Assembly: GCA_010015745.1 (NCBI GenBank)
Contig: ML978216.1
Coordinates: forward strand, 138,413 to 202,412
Source: Setomelanomma holmii
Taxonomy: Eukaryota > Ascomycota > Dothideomycetes > Pleosporales > Phaeosphaeriaceae
Reading direction: 5' to 3'
Length of the DNA: 64,000 bases
Positions 1 through 12,543 of the stretch are shown here, piece by piece (the first letter of the stretch is position 1; every line of letters begins with the position of its first letter). A program made the translations under genes and the position numbers. The notes beneath the pieces are model-generated. The model saw only the letters and a list, made by a program, of their open reading frames with translations. It made no database searches and was not told the DNA's origin.

Positions 1-1976
1 CTTACGCCAAACGAGATAACATCGCGATTGAGAAGGTGTGACTTGCGATACATGTAAGTCCCGCGATGCTCTGAGAAAATGCATTGCGTAGAATGAGTAT
101 TTGGATGGGGCCATGTGACGAGAACAAAGGGAGAGAAGAGACTTGTATCGAGCGCGGAACCGATTCAAGAAGCAAAAAGACTTGAGAATTGAGTGTAACC
201 ACTTCCAATATTGAAGCTGGATACTTAGTAGACGAGTGAATAAGGCAGGACAAGTGACAGTCTTTACACTTGTTGCAAGGGATGACTGCGCATGTATAAC
301 ATGAGAGACCTTTTCTAGCAAATTCTTACAACCAAGTTCCGTCAAGCACTGAAAGTAGCGATTGTTCTAGGTGATGTCTCGATCTGGTGGTTTAGACTGG
401 TGAAACTGCACGGTCATGCGGGGATGCGCGGAGGTTTTCGGAGCACGAAGAACATGCATCGTTTCTAGACGTGTTTGTTCTGTCCAGAGAGAGATTGTCG
501 TACCAAAAGTCAGAGTGGAGGGTAGTAACACTAGTCGTGAAGACTTTTATACATCCTCAAGTAAAGCTCTTCACATATGTCTGAGCTATGTCAAATCTCA
601 GCAGCATCAGACTCCTACAAGGATGCAAAACATATGTACACGTTTGTCCACAGCTACCCGTTGAGTCTACTCTCTGCCGAAAAGCAGCCTGCAATAATCT
701 AAGCCGGACTGCTGAGCGCTCCGAGGCCAACAGGTCATCGATAGCCATCGTGAACTTCTTGAAAGGTTTGAGAGGATTAGCCAGGTTGAAGAGTGAGGAA
801 CGGAGACAAGTGGATGATATGTATACTTGCAGTGAAGAAATGAAGGTGCCGCTACGCCACATATGCGCAGTGGATGTTCGTGCATCTAATTTCCGAAAGC
901 GTAGCCTGAACAGCCTCAGGCTACGGAATGGTAATTGACAGCAAGGTGGAGTTGAGCTCGAATTTATAGGCATCCAAACGTGTGGTTTCCACATTCATGG
1001 ACGATAATCGCACGACGGGGTCGACATCTGCAGAAGGGACATGAGATAAGACATCGGTAGCCCTTGGAGAAAACAACATACGTTGCTGTGTACGCACTTT
1101 GAAATGTTGCAGATACTTTGCGGCTGTTGAAGAGATGAAAAGGAGCAGCTATCAGTGACAGTGTATCCATACGCTTGAATGAGGGCAAGAGCGAGAACAA
1201 TGACTTCAAACATATAGTAGAACGAGTAGATGAGTTTGGTATGGGAGATGTATTCTCGGTATTATTATTTTCATCGAGGGCAATGCTATCGACTCAATCA
1301 CTAGTGATTCTGAAAAACTTGCATCCGAGACTAGCGCAACAACTAGTATAGTAGACTGATACATATTCGTTAGAAAGGAATCGGAAGTGGCAGAGAGCAC
1401 ATGAAGGTTTTTGCGGCATCTCTGGAAAGAAGAGAAAAGAGACCTGAGGAATGATGACAAAAAGGTTTAATTGCCAATCCACTGACAGGAAGAGCTACAA
1501 ATCGAGGACATCGTGTGCAGTAACACCATGTCGATACTCATTCTTGTCACATACACGATTGAAAGTATTATTTGACGACCTGCGCTATAATCGCTGTCCT
1601 TGTCTGCGCATGTTGGCTCAGCAGATCACCACGGAGCAATGGCAGCTGGGACAGAAGATCTCGAGGCGCAGAGGAGAACATGACATCTGAATCGCGCCAT
1701 GTCGAGACGTCTGGACTGCAGATTTTGGTAGCATGAATTTATGAAGAGAATGCTCTAAGTTGGAGGTCGTGGAGGCGGAAGTGGAGCAAGTGCCACTACG
1801 CTAAACCGTCTTGAGATGACGCAACGACAGGGATGCTGCACTTGCTGTGTTTGTAAACACACCGAGATACCGACTCAGCAACACATCTCCATCACCATCG
1901 ACAACCACGACGACGCGCTCTTGCTTTTGGTCGCGACAGAGCATGCTTTGGTGACATTCTTTCTTTCTAGCACACC
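1..1976. other. Intergenic, no supported gene
   Basis: No open frame here is longer than about 145 codons, none shows a family motif, and open frames overlap on both strands without codon structure. The last part should hold the promoter and 5' UTR of the kinesin gene. I see no repeat or RNA gene. Confidence 0.6.
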
Positions 1977-4900
1977 ATGGACTACGTCAAGGTCGAGCCG
2001 GCAAACGAGAATGAGGTAAGAACGCCTTCCATGTAGCGACGAGACATCGCTGATACTATGGCGCGCCGCAGGGCTACTTCAAGCCTTCAGGTCTGAAGCC
2101 TCCGTCGCAGCTTCCTAAGATGTCGTCGTCGTCACAGGGCAAGCCTCTTAGCGAGTTGCAAGATGCCAGCACGAATGCCCGCAGCGCAATGCCTCAATCG
2201 ACTGCGAACAAGCATAAGCCCTCCGGCTGTAAACTCCCCATCCCAATCTATAGTGACCTGAAGAGGCCACTGACACCTTCAGTACCCGAGCCCGCCTTCA
2301 AGCAACGGAAGACGCTGGCCGAGAAGGCCGCCGAATACAGCCAAAAGCCCGTCGCGCCTCCGAGCTCGCGCCCACTCCCCAACGGCGTTAAGAGCACCAT
2401 TGGACGCGCATTTGCCGCTTCAACGTCGCGAATGAACCAGAATAAATCAACCAAGCACTCGTCTACCGCTTTCGGTGGCAGCGTGGGCCCCGTAGCTCGA
2501 GTCCCAAGCGGCAATGCGAGACCGAAAACAGCGAACGGCTTGCATGGCCGGAGCAAGTCACATCATCAGGGCATGCGACCTGCCACTGCGATGAAGCAGC
2601 GCGACGAAGACGATGAGGATGAGAGTCTTGAGCGCAAAGGTGTGCACCCATTTCATCTCCCAACGATTCCTAAGGATACTCTACATGTACCCAAGAATGC
2701 GCCTCTTGCGCAAAAGAGGCGTCTGACCTCTCTCAATGTACCGGCTAAGCGAGCGTTCGCCTTGTCCGTGACGCAGCCTAGAGCCGTGTCTTCTCCTTCC
2801 AACTTCCGTTCGATCACTCCAGTCATGGAGGAGCCTGCCGATTCTAGCTGCGACGCCATCTGCAATACTCTCGGAGAGCTCACTTTGGGCAATTCGAAGG
2901 CAGTAGCTCGATACAGTCGTGTCGGATGTGGAACAATTCCTGGCAAGGAGCCGAACCCTTTTCTTAAACCACTGCTTGCTCGATCTCAATTACCTCGTGC
3001 AACACCAGTGCGGCAGTGTGCAACACCAACACCTGTCCGACCGCCTTCTTCAACACCACGAAAGCAGGCACCTTATCTGAACAGATTCACTAACGAGCGC
3101 TGTCCAGATTTCTACGACGATCGAATAGCCGCCATGGAACGCGAGTTTCTGATGTTCAAAGAAAAGATGGAGGGCGGCATGGAACAAGCGACCAACTACA
3201 AGGACACTATCCAGCAGTTGCAGAGTCGGGGTACGTTGTGTCTGTCCATTCGCACTGTAGTACCAGTCAAGCTGCTGGCAGAACGTTGCTGACCGTATTG
3301 TACAGTGACTGAGCTCGAGTCCATTAGAGCGCGGCTCGAGACCGTCAATAAGGGCTTGGAAGCGGACCTCAAGGACACCCAAAGTTGCTTCACAACGGTG
3401 AAGATGGAGCTCGAGATGACGCGACGCAACCATTCCTTCGAAACCGATGACCTCCGCCGAAAGCTTCGCAACGAGGTCGATGATCTCGAGACTCGACACG
3501 AAAAGGATACGAAGCGCATGCTTCGAGACAGGGAAGATGCGGAAGAGAAGATACGCAAAGATTATGAGAATCGCATCGATAAGCTTTTGAAGGAGCACGG
3601 CGCTGAGTTGGCAGAGCTGCGAAAAAAGATAGACGCCGACAGTGAGGCAGAGAGGACACGACGTACACAGGAAGCACAAGAGGTAGAGGCAGAATATGCA
3701 TCACGACTACGAAAGGCTGCGATGGATGCGGACGTGAAGCAGCGCGAGGTACAGCTGGTACAAGGAGAACTCGTCAACGTGAAGGCAGAGTTGGACCGCG
3801 AGAGAATGCTCAAGACTGGACTTCAAGGCCAACTGACTGAGGCCACAACAAGTAATCTTACATTGAGCGCAGCAAACAAGGCCATGAAAGAGAAAATCGA
3901 CTTCTTGGAGTCGGACAGCCAAGCGCAATCACAAGCTTTCAACGATCTTCATCGTCGCATGCAAGAGGCCATCGAGGCAGCAGAACGGGCTCACGATAAG
4001 CTGAGACAAGAAGAAACCCTGCGACGAAAATTGTTCAACCAAGTGCAAGAGCTCAAAGGCAACATCAGAGTCATGTGCCGAGTGCGGCCTACTCATGCGG
4101 ATGAAATTGAACCTGCATCCATCACTTTCCCGGACAACGACACGGACAGCAAGGAGGTAGCTGTGCTTGGCCCCAGCAAGCAAAGCGCCACTGGGAAGGA
4201 CATCACTTCTTCGTATGCCTACTCATTCGACCGCGTCTTTGGGCCCGAGTCGCAGAATGCCGAAGTGTTCGAGGAGATCAGCCAGCTCGTGCAAAGCGCA
4301 TTGGACGGATACAATGTCTGCATATTCTGCTACGGTCAAACTGGATCTGGAAAGACCTACACCATGTCATCACTTGATGGCATGATTCCCCGTGCCACTG
4401 CGCAGATATATGCTGAAGCGCAGCGTCTCGAAGAGAAGGGCTGGAGATATACCATGCTTGGATCTTTCATTGAGGTTTACAACGAGACATACAACGATCT
4501 TCTTGGGCGATCCGAGGATCTTGATAAGAAGAAGGTCGAAGTCCGACACGATCAGGCAAAGAAGCAAACATACCTCGAGAACGTAGTGTCGGTCGCACTA
4601 GATGGGCCGGAGCGTGTCGACGAGATTCTCGACACTGCCAGCAAGAACAGAACCGTCGCGGCGACCAAGGCAAATATGCGCTCGAGTCGAAGTCATTCGG
4701 TCTTCATCCTGAAGCTTGTTGGCACCAATGAGATCACTGGCGAGAAGAGTGAGGGCACACTGAACCTGGTTGATCTCGCTGGATCAGAAAGATTGGAGCA
4801 CTCAAAGGCCGAGGGTGCCCGACTGAAGGAGACACAGAACATCAACAAGAGCTTGAGTTGCTTGGGCGACGTCATCAATGCGCTTGGATCGTCGAAGGAG

Positions 4901-5174
4901 GGCGCACATATCCCATACAGGAACTCCAAGGTATGCTCCACATCAGTATGTCGACTTGAGGCTTGAGCTAATGTCACAACAGTTGACCTACCTCCTCCAA
5001 TATTCACTCGGCGGCAACTCCAAGACGCTCATGTTTGTCATGGTCAGCCCACTGCAAGCACACTTGCAAGAGACAATCACTAGTCTCAAGTTCGCTACCA
5101 AGGTACACAACACGCACATTGGTACGGCGAAGAAGCAGACGAAGACGCTCAGCAAGCCAGAGCCCAGGGATTGA
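1977..5174 (+). CDS. klpA: Kinesin-14, C-terminal motor (KAR3/KlpA type)
   Basis: Minus-end-directed microtubule motor expected to act in spindle assembly and nuclear movement. Four exons: 1977-2015, 2072-3230, 3306-4930, 4983-5174, with GT-AG introns of 56, 75 and 52 nt; joined they give 1004 residues. The first about 400 residues are basic, Ser/Pro-rich and disordered (microtubule-binding tail), about 400-650 is a charged coiled coil, and the motor is at the C-terminus. The P-loop GQTGSGKT (about residue 743), switch I SSRSH and switch II DLAGSE are all present, as is the coiled-coil-to-motor neck typical of kinesin-14. The start at 1977 is chosen because exon 1 splices in frame to codons just before an internal ATG at 2120; that ATG would give a slightly shorter protein. 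No lesion seen. Kinesin-14 is firm from domain order; the klpA name is by analogy. Confidence 0.93.
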
Positions 5175-5791
5175 GCCCTACGATAATTTGGGTGCAGATG
5201 GCAACGACGTTGCATTTGCGTGTATGTTCTCAGCAGCGACCATTGAAGTGTTCGAGGTCGTCTTGCTCGTCTTGTGGTATCTTTGGCGCGTCTGCGGGAG
5301 CGTGCAGCGACTTGCGTATTGCGTGGTGTTTTGGCTTTTGGATAGCAATGCATCATATCACGACTTCACAGATGACCATCGCACTTGCAGCTTCACAATT
5401 TACACCCCATTCATCTTCCGATACACCCGTCCAAACTGCCCTTGTCCCTGTATTGTATAGGACGCATCCCGTCTTCCCGTCTCCCACCCGTGTTGTCGTA
5501 CCACTTTGCTGCGCCCGCTCGGCTCGCTTCCCGTGCAGCGCGCACCGACTTCCCCGGTTTTCCGACGTCGCGCGCAGGCTGAATCCAATCGCGATGTGGC
5601 TTCCCGCTGTCCTAGTTTCAACACTTGGAAGAAAGTTGCTGGATGAGGTAGGTTGAGAGCGGGAAGTGCGGGTTGTAAGGAGGAGAGTTTGGTTGTGGGG
5701 CGTGGAGTGAGTGGAACGGCGAGAGCGGGGTATGGTGGCCGGGCTGAGGTGAGGCTGAACTGGACTGGGTCGATGCGAACTACATTACAAT
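5175..5791. other. Intergenic, no supported gene
   Basis: Kinesin 3' region and sequence upstream of the tannase remnant. Short overlapping frames only; nothing recognisable. Confidence 0.5.
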
Positions 5792-7299
5792 TTGAATGTA
5801 TGTATCATGAGCTGTACTTGGAATTGGAGTTTTGCGACTGTAGACCGGGATGTGCAGCTACACATGGCCTCTTATATACAGCCGGCGTGGAACGAACGAT
5901 TACAAGCAGTCGGTGGTGGAGGTTGGGTTGCCGGCCTCTTTCCATGTACCGACACCACCATGTCTGGTGCCGTGGCGCAGGGTTACGCGACCGTGACTTC
6001 GAATGATGGAGTATCATCAGCGTGCCCAAGCGAAGGTGCGTTGTTGAGCCCTGGGAATATTGATTACTTCATCCTTAACAACTTCGCCTTGGTCTCACTC
6101 CACGATGCCGCTCTCGCTGCGAAGAGCGTGGTTACTAGCTTTCACGGTCATGGCCCAACGTACTCGTACTGGAGCGGATGTTCAAAAGGTGGCCGACAAG
6201 GCATGATGTTCGTATGACGATACCCACATGTCTTCGATGGCATCACAACATCGGCGCCAACGATCAAGTGACCTCAGTTTCGTGCCGCGGATCACTTCCT
6301 GCAACAAGTGATGAATGAGTTAGACCATTACCCTCATCCATGCGAGATAGACGCCCTTACTACTGCGGCTATTGAGGTGTGTGACGGTAACGACAACACA
6401 ATTGATGAGATGATCTCGGATCCGGATTCGTGCTCCTTCGACCCCTTCTCGATCGCCGCAACTCCTGTACTCTGCGCCTTTTCTACGTTCAATATCACGA
6501 TGTCTTATGCCGCAGCAACTGTGGCAAATGTCGCTTGGGATGGCGCATGTAAAGCCGATGCCTCATTCCCATGGTACACCCCAGGCTACGAAGCAAATCT
6601 CATGAGCGCGACTAGTCTAGCAAGAACAACATGCTCAGCGAACAGAACCTGCACGAGACAGGACTTGTCACTGTTAGTTCACTGGATCAAGCTCTTTATT
6701 GCCAACGATTCGAATCTCAATGTGGCGAGCGTGACGCGGCAAGAGTACAGACACGTCTGTGCAGCTGGTGTCCGCGAATACGAGTCTATGGTCGGGACGA
6801 ATTTTATAGCGGTGTAATGCAAAATGAATTAGAAGAGTGTTGTATTGTCTGTGTGTTTCCCTTGTGCTCATGCTTCTGTACACAAGGGCCTTCCGCAGGG
6901 TCTGTTTACATGACGTATCTACGATACTGTTGAGGTAAGAGGTGCTTGATAAGGTGAGGAAGCAGCACCAGACACTGACACGTGGCACACGTGATCCGCT
7001 CCTCCTCATAACCGTCACAAATTTGCATGCTAACATACTGAACGCAGGGAAATGGAATAATCCCATTTCGCAATTTGCGATACTACTACAATACGGTCAA
7101 GGAACTCGATCCAGACGTACACGGTTTCTATCGCTTGTTCGAGGTGCCGGGCTTGCAACACTGTGCTCGAGGCGTTGGTGGATACCCAGCAGGAACATTT
7201 GATGCGCTGGTACAATGGGTGGAGAATGGGATCGTGTCGGATGCGCTCGAAGCGGTCAGTCCGACGAAACGTACAACGTTTTTTCGAAAAAGGATGTAG
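5792..7299 (+). pseudogene. Tannase/feruloyl esterase family pseudogene
   Basis: Remnant of a secreted serine esterase that would release phenolic acids from plant polymers. Family marks in order: VGGGGW oxyanion region, the nucleophile stretch SGCSKGGRQG, then RYP and a SAP segment, a cysteine-bearing middle part, and a C-terminal block with FYRLFEVPGLQHC, which supplies the catalytic His and its neighbouring Cys. Lesions: no signal peptide or N-terminal part, in-frame TGA at 6215-6217 and again at 6269-6271 (coding resumes in the same frame from 6308), and a segment of about 230 nt (6818-7047) with no tannase-like coding where the catalytic Asp region should lie. The last block (about 7048-7299) sits after an acceptor-like AG and ends early. 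A functional product is very unlikely. Confidence 0.8.
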
Positions 7300-10113
7300 A
7301 AGAGAAGTCTGGGTGATCATCCACGTCTGCTGGGAACTGTCGAGGCAGGACTTTGACGTCAAGAGCCGATCATCGATGGTAATTGAGAAGGATGGAAAGC
7401 TTCAGAAGAATCTCGTCAAGGAAGCAGTAAAATTCGTTCAAGGCCAATTTTCATAATATTGATATACCCAATATCGATCTTCGTTGGTGTCATGGCCATG
7501 ACTCCCGCACCGATTCCTGCACCAATAAGGCTTCCAGGAAATTCATTGGCTTGCCTTTCCTCTTCTCCTGAGAGATCTTTGACATAATTTCCAAAACCCA
7601 TAGGCTTAATTACATGCCCCTCGTAGACGCCCGAAGCGTTTGGTACCATGACTGTGGTGGACTATGGATCCGCGAAGTACGTAGAGAACGTCAACCCACT
7701 GGAACAATGTACTTTACGTTTGAACTAAGAGCCCTTCGCCTCAGCCGCTTCGTACAGATCCGCCAAATACTTCTTTGCTTACTTCTGTATACTACTCCAA
7801 ACAATTTCGAAAATCCGCAAAGCGCGGACTCGATGTTCTGACAAGATTTGGAAGATATCTCGAATACTTACACGGGCAAAGTTTTGCACTGATCGTTCCG
7901 CAACGGTTATGTGTCATTGGTGGTGGGCACCCAAATCAATTGCTGAGCTTCGCAATGAACAAATTGATCAACAACGATTGAACAAGTTTCCGAATTCGAG
8001 AAGGCCTGGTACAATGGTGCCGGAAGTCGGCATGAAAGGAAACATGCTACCGACGCAAAATGTCACTCCAAAACCCACAACTGCCATCTTCATCCTTTAA
8101 AGAATTCATGCTGATGAAGTCAAAAAAGTGGTTGAGGATACTTTCGCAATCTGTTCGAAATTAAGGTGAAACCATGACAATGTCTGCATACAGGAGGTAT
8201 CACTGCGCCACCTGGACTGTGTCTATAAAACCTCAACAACGTTCCACACTCTGACTCAGTGACCTTACTCTCGCCATACTCGGGTTTGAACATGGAACTT
8301 CGAATTCCGGGATGTCTGCGACTTCGTTCCATCCTTCGCCAAGAACCTTACCAGCGACAAATGGAAGTGTAAAGTCGAATTTTGGGATGCATGTCACGAG
8401 TTCGAACACTATGTCAAGAGCCTTGCATTTTGTCTTTGGTCTTTCGACATATTAAAATCAGTTAGTTCATGCAATTGCCAACTGCCCGTTTCTACTGCAC
8501 GTCCGAGTATCATATATAATGATACTCAACCTCGATCCTCCTTGCTCCTATACGCCGCGCTTGCTAAACACAAGCACAAAACATCACGGTGGAAGAATAC
8601 ATGTCTTCCGTCACTTCTGCCCTGTTCTCAAAATTGAAATCTCACAAGACTCATTGAGAATCTGTTTTGTGGAGACGTGAGATATACCTCACAGCATCCC
8701 TAAAAGCTTCCTACGAGGTATATATGCCATTCTCTGGGCTCTCTGCCTTAAAATTTTCGGGAAAATGAGACATGGTACAAAGCACACAATTTGTTTCTTT
8801 TGGAAGATTCATCCGTGTATAAATACTCAATCGCCTTCGCGTTTTTTTTCTTCTTATCATGTCATGCTCATGAGCTGAGTTTCCAAAACGAGATTGTAGC
8901 CTACGATATCCTTGGTCTCGTCCGTCTTTGAAACGTCACGAACGGTACGCATGAGATGCATCCCGGATCCAGGAGCCAGGCCGAAATACGAGCACTCCGA
9001 AAATGCCAAAACGTACGTCATGCGATTATCAGTCCCTTGAGCGAGACGCTTGAGTGCATCAACCATGTCAACTTTCGGTTCGCAAAGCTACTGCATTTCC
9101 ACAATCTGCGATGACTGCAAAATCATACAGCAATCTTCCCACTAAAGTTATGCTAGATCAAGGTATATAATACCCACGATTATCCTGCCTTTTCATTCTT
9201 CATCATTCCTCCTCATCACCAACGAACACCAGAAGACAGTATTGAAACCTCATGATGTTCTAGCCTTCGCCTGTTGTTGACAAGCAAATATCGACACTCC
9301 AAATGACCTTCTCGCGCGCCTTTGAGACTGTTTGAATGAACGATATACCTTTCTCATTGTGTGTAAAGGCCCACCATACGCGCTCTCTCTTAGCATCCTA
9401 CCATCGAGCTGCAAGTACTGAAACTCAACTTCGACTCATCCATGTTTCCCACTCTTGCGAAATTCGTACAACGTACCACGCATGGCATACCTCTATCGTC
9501 TTTCGAGTATGTTGAATCACTTTCAGGCGTTCGAAAGCAGCCGTATGAAAAGCGAACATTTCCTCCGTTGCTAGCTTACAAAAGTAAAAGTTGACCAGTA
9601 TTAGTGATTCATGCAGGCGCTTTTGAGCTGGGCTTGACGAGGATGTAGAAATGCCCCAAGATATTTTTGCCGTCCTTGCTGCATGCATACATCCTGCACA
9701 TGCCATCGGCAATGTCCAAAATTTAGGTTAGGACTGGAGCATGTCCTGCCGTGCTCGCCTCTTCTCCAAAAAGGGTCTTGCCAGTCATTTATGACCTGAC
9801 GCTGCTGTCAAGATATTTCGATGCGATAACTTTTCGAGAGCTAGCAGAGCTATGCACTATGTCGAAAATCGAAGTTGGACAGTGCAAAGTGATAGCAGCG
9901 TGTCTCATGGTGGAAAGTGAAATCCAAGACGGCGATGTGGCATGTTCGAAGCTGTAGAGAGCGGATCGAGGAGATGTCCACGGATGATCAAATGAGCATT
10001 TTAAACAAGGACGCCGTGCTCTGACATACGTAAGCTGTGTCTCTTCATTCAAGTCGTAGTGATATTTCCCATTATCATACCAACATCCCATCCTATCAAC
10101 TCATGCTCAAACC
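7300..10113. other. Long stretch without a supported gene
   Basis: About 2.8 kb, more AT-rich than the flanking gene regions, with only short frames on either strand and no family motif. Three TATA-box-like sites occur (TATATAA 8513-8519, TATAAATA 8818-8825, TATATAA 9164-9170). The first and third are followed by pyrimidine-rich leader-like sequence but only tiny frames (ATG at 8601 gives about 18 codons). It may be decayed genes or old repeats; I cannot assign it. Confidence 0.5.
8506..8526. repeat. 8-bp inverted repeat around a TATA-like box
   Basis: AGTATCAT (8506-8513) and ATGATACT (8519-8526) are perfect complements separated by five bases and enclose TATATAA. It could be a cruciform, a dimeric factor site or chance in AT-rich DNA. 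Confidence 0.5.
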
Positions 10114-12543
10114 TTATCCCGCCGCACCGGCCGCAATGTCCCGATTCGGCGGCCTCCAATCAAACAAATCAAATGCCTCCGTACTCCACGGTCCAACATC
10201 CCGATCAATCACCGGACTTGGCAAATCCGGCTCAACAGCATATGCGACATTCGTATCGACATTCAGACTCTGCATCCGTTGGAGCTTCTTCCTCGGATCT
10301 GTCCTCCTCGTCAATGCCGCGAGCGCAGACTCTTTCTTCTTCGGCGGGACCACGGATGCGCTCGACTCAGCCTCCGTAAGATTGCTCGATGTCTTGGGAA
10401 GATTGCGCTTCTCCCAGTCTTCCGCAGTGCTTGGTATTGGCGCATCGTTTGCGCTTCGCACGCGCCTGATCTTGCGAGCTGGCGACTTCCCGGTGGCTTT
10501 GCCATCCTCTTTGATGGGATCTTCGGTTCTGGGTCGCTTCTTAGGTTTTTTTAGGAGAGATGCAAGTTCGGTAGTGCTCATGAGTGGGGTATCTTTAGCG
10601 GCGCCTAGAGGATGAGGCGGGAGAGCGACTGTTTCACTTCGAGGTGCTGCTGCCCCGGGGGGCTGTGACGTATGCGTTCTGTCTTCTTTCGATTGGCGCT
10701 TTGGCTTCTTGCGAAATCCGCCAGTGGATACCACTGACTTGGCCGGAGAAGCCGAGGGCGTTCGCGATGTGCTTACAGATGCCTCAGTATGCGTAGGAGA
10801 AGTCTCCCTGGACGGTGATATTGGGGGCGCAAATACTGCCTTGGGAGGTGGCGGGACCGTCCGAGCTGTGTGTGATTTTTCTGGAGCCATTCTCGCGGGC
10901 TTTTCGTGCTTGGAAGCTGCTTTCGAGGACTTTGGTTTCGTGTTGTTTGCCCCTTCCGGCACGTTTGAGACTGACTTCTTCGAACACTTCGTTTGCTGTT
11001 TCTTGTTTCCTTTCACAGAAGGGCCTTCCGGGGTTTGCGTCCTCGCGAACGAACGTGGCGGATCGGGTTGTACGGGTGATGATAGAACTAGTAGCTGTTG
11101 ATCCATGAGGCCATGATAGACTTCTGGATCATCGAAGACATTTGCTGTCCCGTCAGATATATTCTCGAAGTCATGCGCTGTGTCTGATGTGAGTTTGGCC
11201 TGTAGAACCGGTGCTTTTGCTCTCTCGTCCGGCTTCGAAGATTCCCGTGGCGTCGAGTTGTCAATCTTCCCGCAGCCGGTCTTGCGTACATTCGACAAAG
11301 CTGACGACGGCTCCCTGTCTACTTGTCGTGCCGAGTTGACATTCATCGGCCCAGACGCAAGAGCTTTCGTCTGGCTGGCTGCTGTTGCCGTATGTCTCGG
11401 TAGTGTCTGGCAAAGCAGTGTTCCACGTTTCACGCCTGTTGACAATCGCAAGGACTTTGCCTTTGGGTTGCGAGGTGGCGATGGCTTTGGCGAGGACTTC
11501 TTCGGTGGAGGTTGCACAGCTTGAACAGCGAAGTCGACATTTGTGAGGCGATTGGATGCGCTGACTGGTGGTGACAATGTCGGCGCTGGCTGCTCCGGTG
11601 TTTCAACAGCCTTTTTACGGGGTAGGGGAACTTTTCCGCGAGATAATTTCCGTGTCTGCACTGTTGGAGGCTCGTGACGCACGCTACTCTGGATTGTAGG
11701 TGCTGGTGTCATATGCGGCGCAGTCTTCGCTTTTGTGACGTTGGTAGGTAGGCTCGGCAGTGTCACATCTGACGTGAGAACCGGTATATGGTCAGACTCG
11801 GAAGAGATGGCGATGACTTTGGCTGTACGTGGCAGTTGGGGACTTCGCGCAATCTTCGCGTCTGCCGTTTTCGCCCAGAGTGGGGTAGTCCTGCTTGGTG
11901 GAGAATCCTCTCCATCCACTGGACTTGAAGCCCTCCACCCTCTATACTGCCCAGCTATCTTCTGCCTTTTCGGTGCCCTTTCTTGGGTAACCTCGTTTTC
12001 CTTCTCTTGCTCCTTCCGCGCTTCGTATGGAGACTTCATAGGTACTGCCTTCCCTACCGGACCCTTTGGTGTGCCCAATAGACTGTTCAGCGACTTATGA
12101 CGCAGCTGGGTGCTGGTCCGCGCGACATTGCTGGGGGCTACAGAGGTCGGTCTCTGGAAGGGGCGAACGGCAGCTGAGGGCGTGGGTCGAGCAGTCTCCT
12201 TGGCCGGCTCCTTGGCCCTCTTCTCGAATAGCGGCGCCAGATCGGTCTGTGTGATACCCATGGCCTCAGCGACCTCGACCATGACGCCATTGTTCAGTGT
12301 GAGCTCGTCGCCTTCCTGCAGCTCATTGCTCTCTTTCCAGTATGTGTCGCTGACGTGGTTCCTAGCCTGGTCGCTTACCATGACCCGGTTGTTGAATGTG
12401 TGAAATTTGAGGTAGCCATCCTGCCACCTCTTCTGCTTCCGTCTGATGTCGTGTGTGAAGAGGCATCTGAACTCGGCGACTGGTGCAGTCTGTGAGGCGG
12501 GGAGGGCGGAGGCATGTGGTGTGCCTCGAATTGGCGCCGTCAT
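10114..12543 (-). CDS. DUF2439 protein, Mte1/Dbl2/ZGRF1-like
   Basis: Single-exon protein of 809 residues. The N-terminus (about residues 20-105) matches the DUF2439/ZGRF1 N-terminal module: RCLFTHDIRRKQKRWQDG, then FHTFNNRVMV, then a GDELTL segment. In budding and fission yeast this module defines Mte1 and Dbl2, which work with the Mph1/FANCM-family helicase at double-strand breaks, D-loops and telomeres; transfer of that role is inference. The rest is long, basic, Ser/Pro/Lys-rich and apparently disordered, ending in a short acidic-aromatic block (GPWSTEAFDLFDW) that I take to be a conserved C-terminal peptide. There is no helicase domain, unlike vertebrate ZGRF1. It is transcribed away from the BAR-SH3 gene across a 584 bp gap. 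The frame is fully open, so the gene looks functional. Confidence 0.85.
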   Translation of the reverse strand: MTAPIRGTPHASALPASQTAPVAEFRCLFTHDIRRKQKRWQDGYLKFHTFNNRVMVSDQARNHVSDTYWKESNELQEGDELTLNNGVMVEVAEAMGITQTDLAPLFEKRAKEPAKETARPTPSAAVRPFQRPTSVAPSNVARTSTQLRHKSLNSLLGTPKGPVGKAVPMKSPYEARKEQEKENEVTQERAPKRQKIAGQYRGWRASSPVDGEDSPPSRTTPLWAKTADAKIARSPQLPRTAKVIAISSESDHIPVLTSDVTLPSLPTNVTKAKTAPHMTPAPTIQSSVRHEPPTVQTRKLSRGKVPLPRKKAVETPEQPAPTLSPPVSASNRLTNVDFAVQAVQPPPKKSSPKPSPPRNPKAKSLRLSTGVKRGTLLCQTLPRHTATAASQTKALASGPMNVNSARQVDREPSSALSNVRKTGCGKIDNSTPRESSKPDERAKAPVLQAKLTSDTAHDFENISDGTANVFDDPEVYHGLMDQQLLVLSSPVQPDPPRSFARTQTPEGPSVKGNKKQQTKCSKKSVSNVPEGANNTKPKSSKAASKHEKPARMAPEKSHTARTVPPPPKAVFAPPISPSRETSPTHTEASVSTSRTPSASPAKSVVSTGGFRKKPKRQSKEDRTHTSQPPGAAAPRSETVALPPHPLGAAKDTPLMSTTELASLLKKPKKRPRTEDPIKEDGKATGKSPARKIRRVRSANDAPIPSTAEDWEKRNLPKTSSNLTEAESSASVVPPKKKESALAALTRRTDPRKKLQRMQSLNVDTNVAYAVEPDLPSPVIDRDVGPWSTEAFDLFDWRPPNRDIAAGAAG

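Noticed and set aside
557..994. Minus-strand 145-codon open frame near the left end
   Set aside because: No motif, no ATG-context or splice support, and overlapping frames on the other strand are equally long.
10037..12403. Long plus-strand frames opposite the DUF2439 gene
   Set aside because: They are antisense shadows of an open, motif-bearing coding frame.
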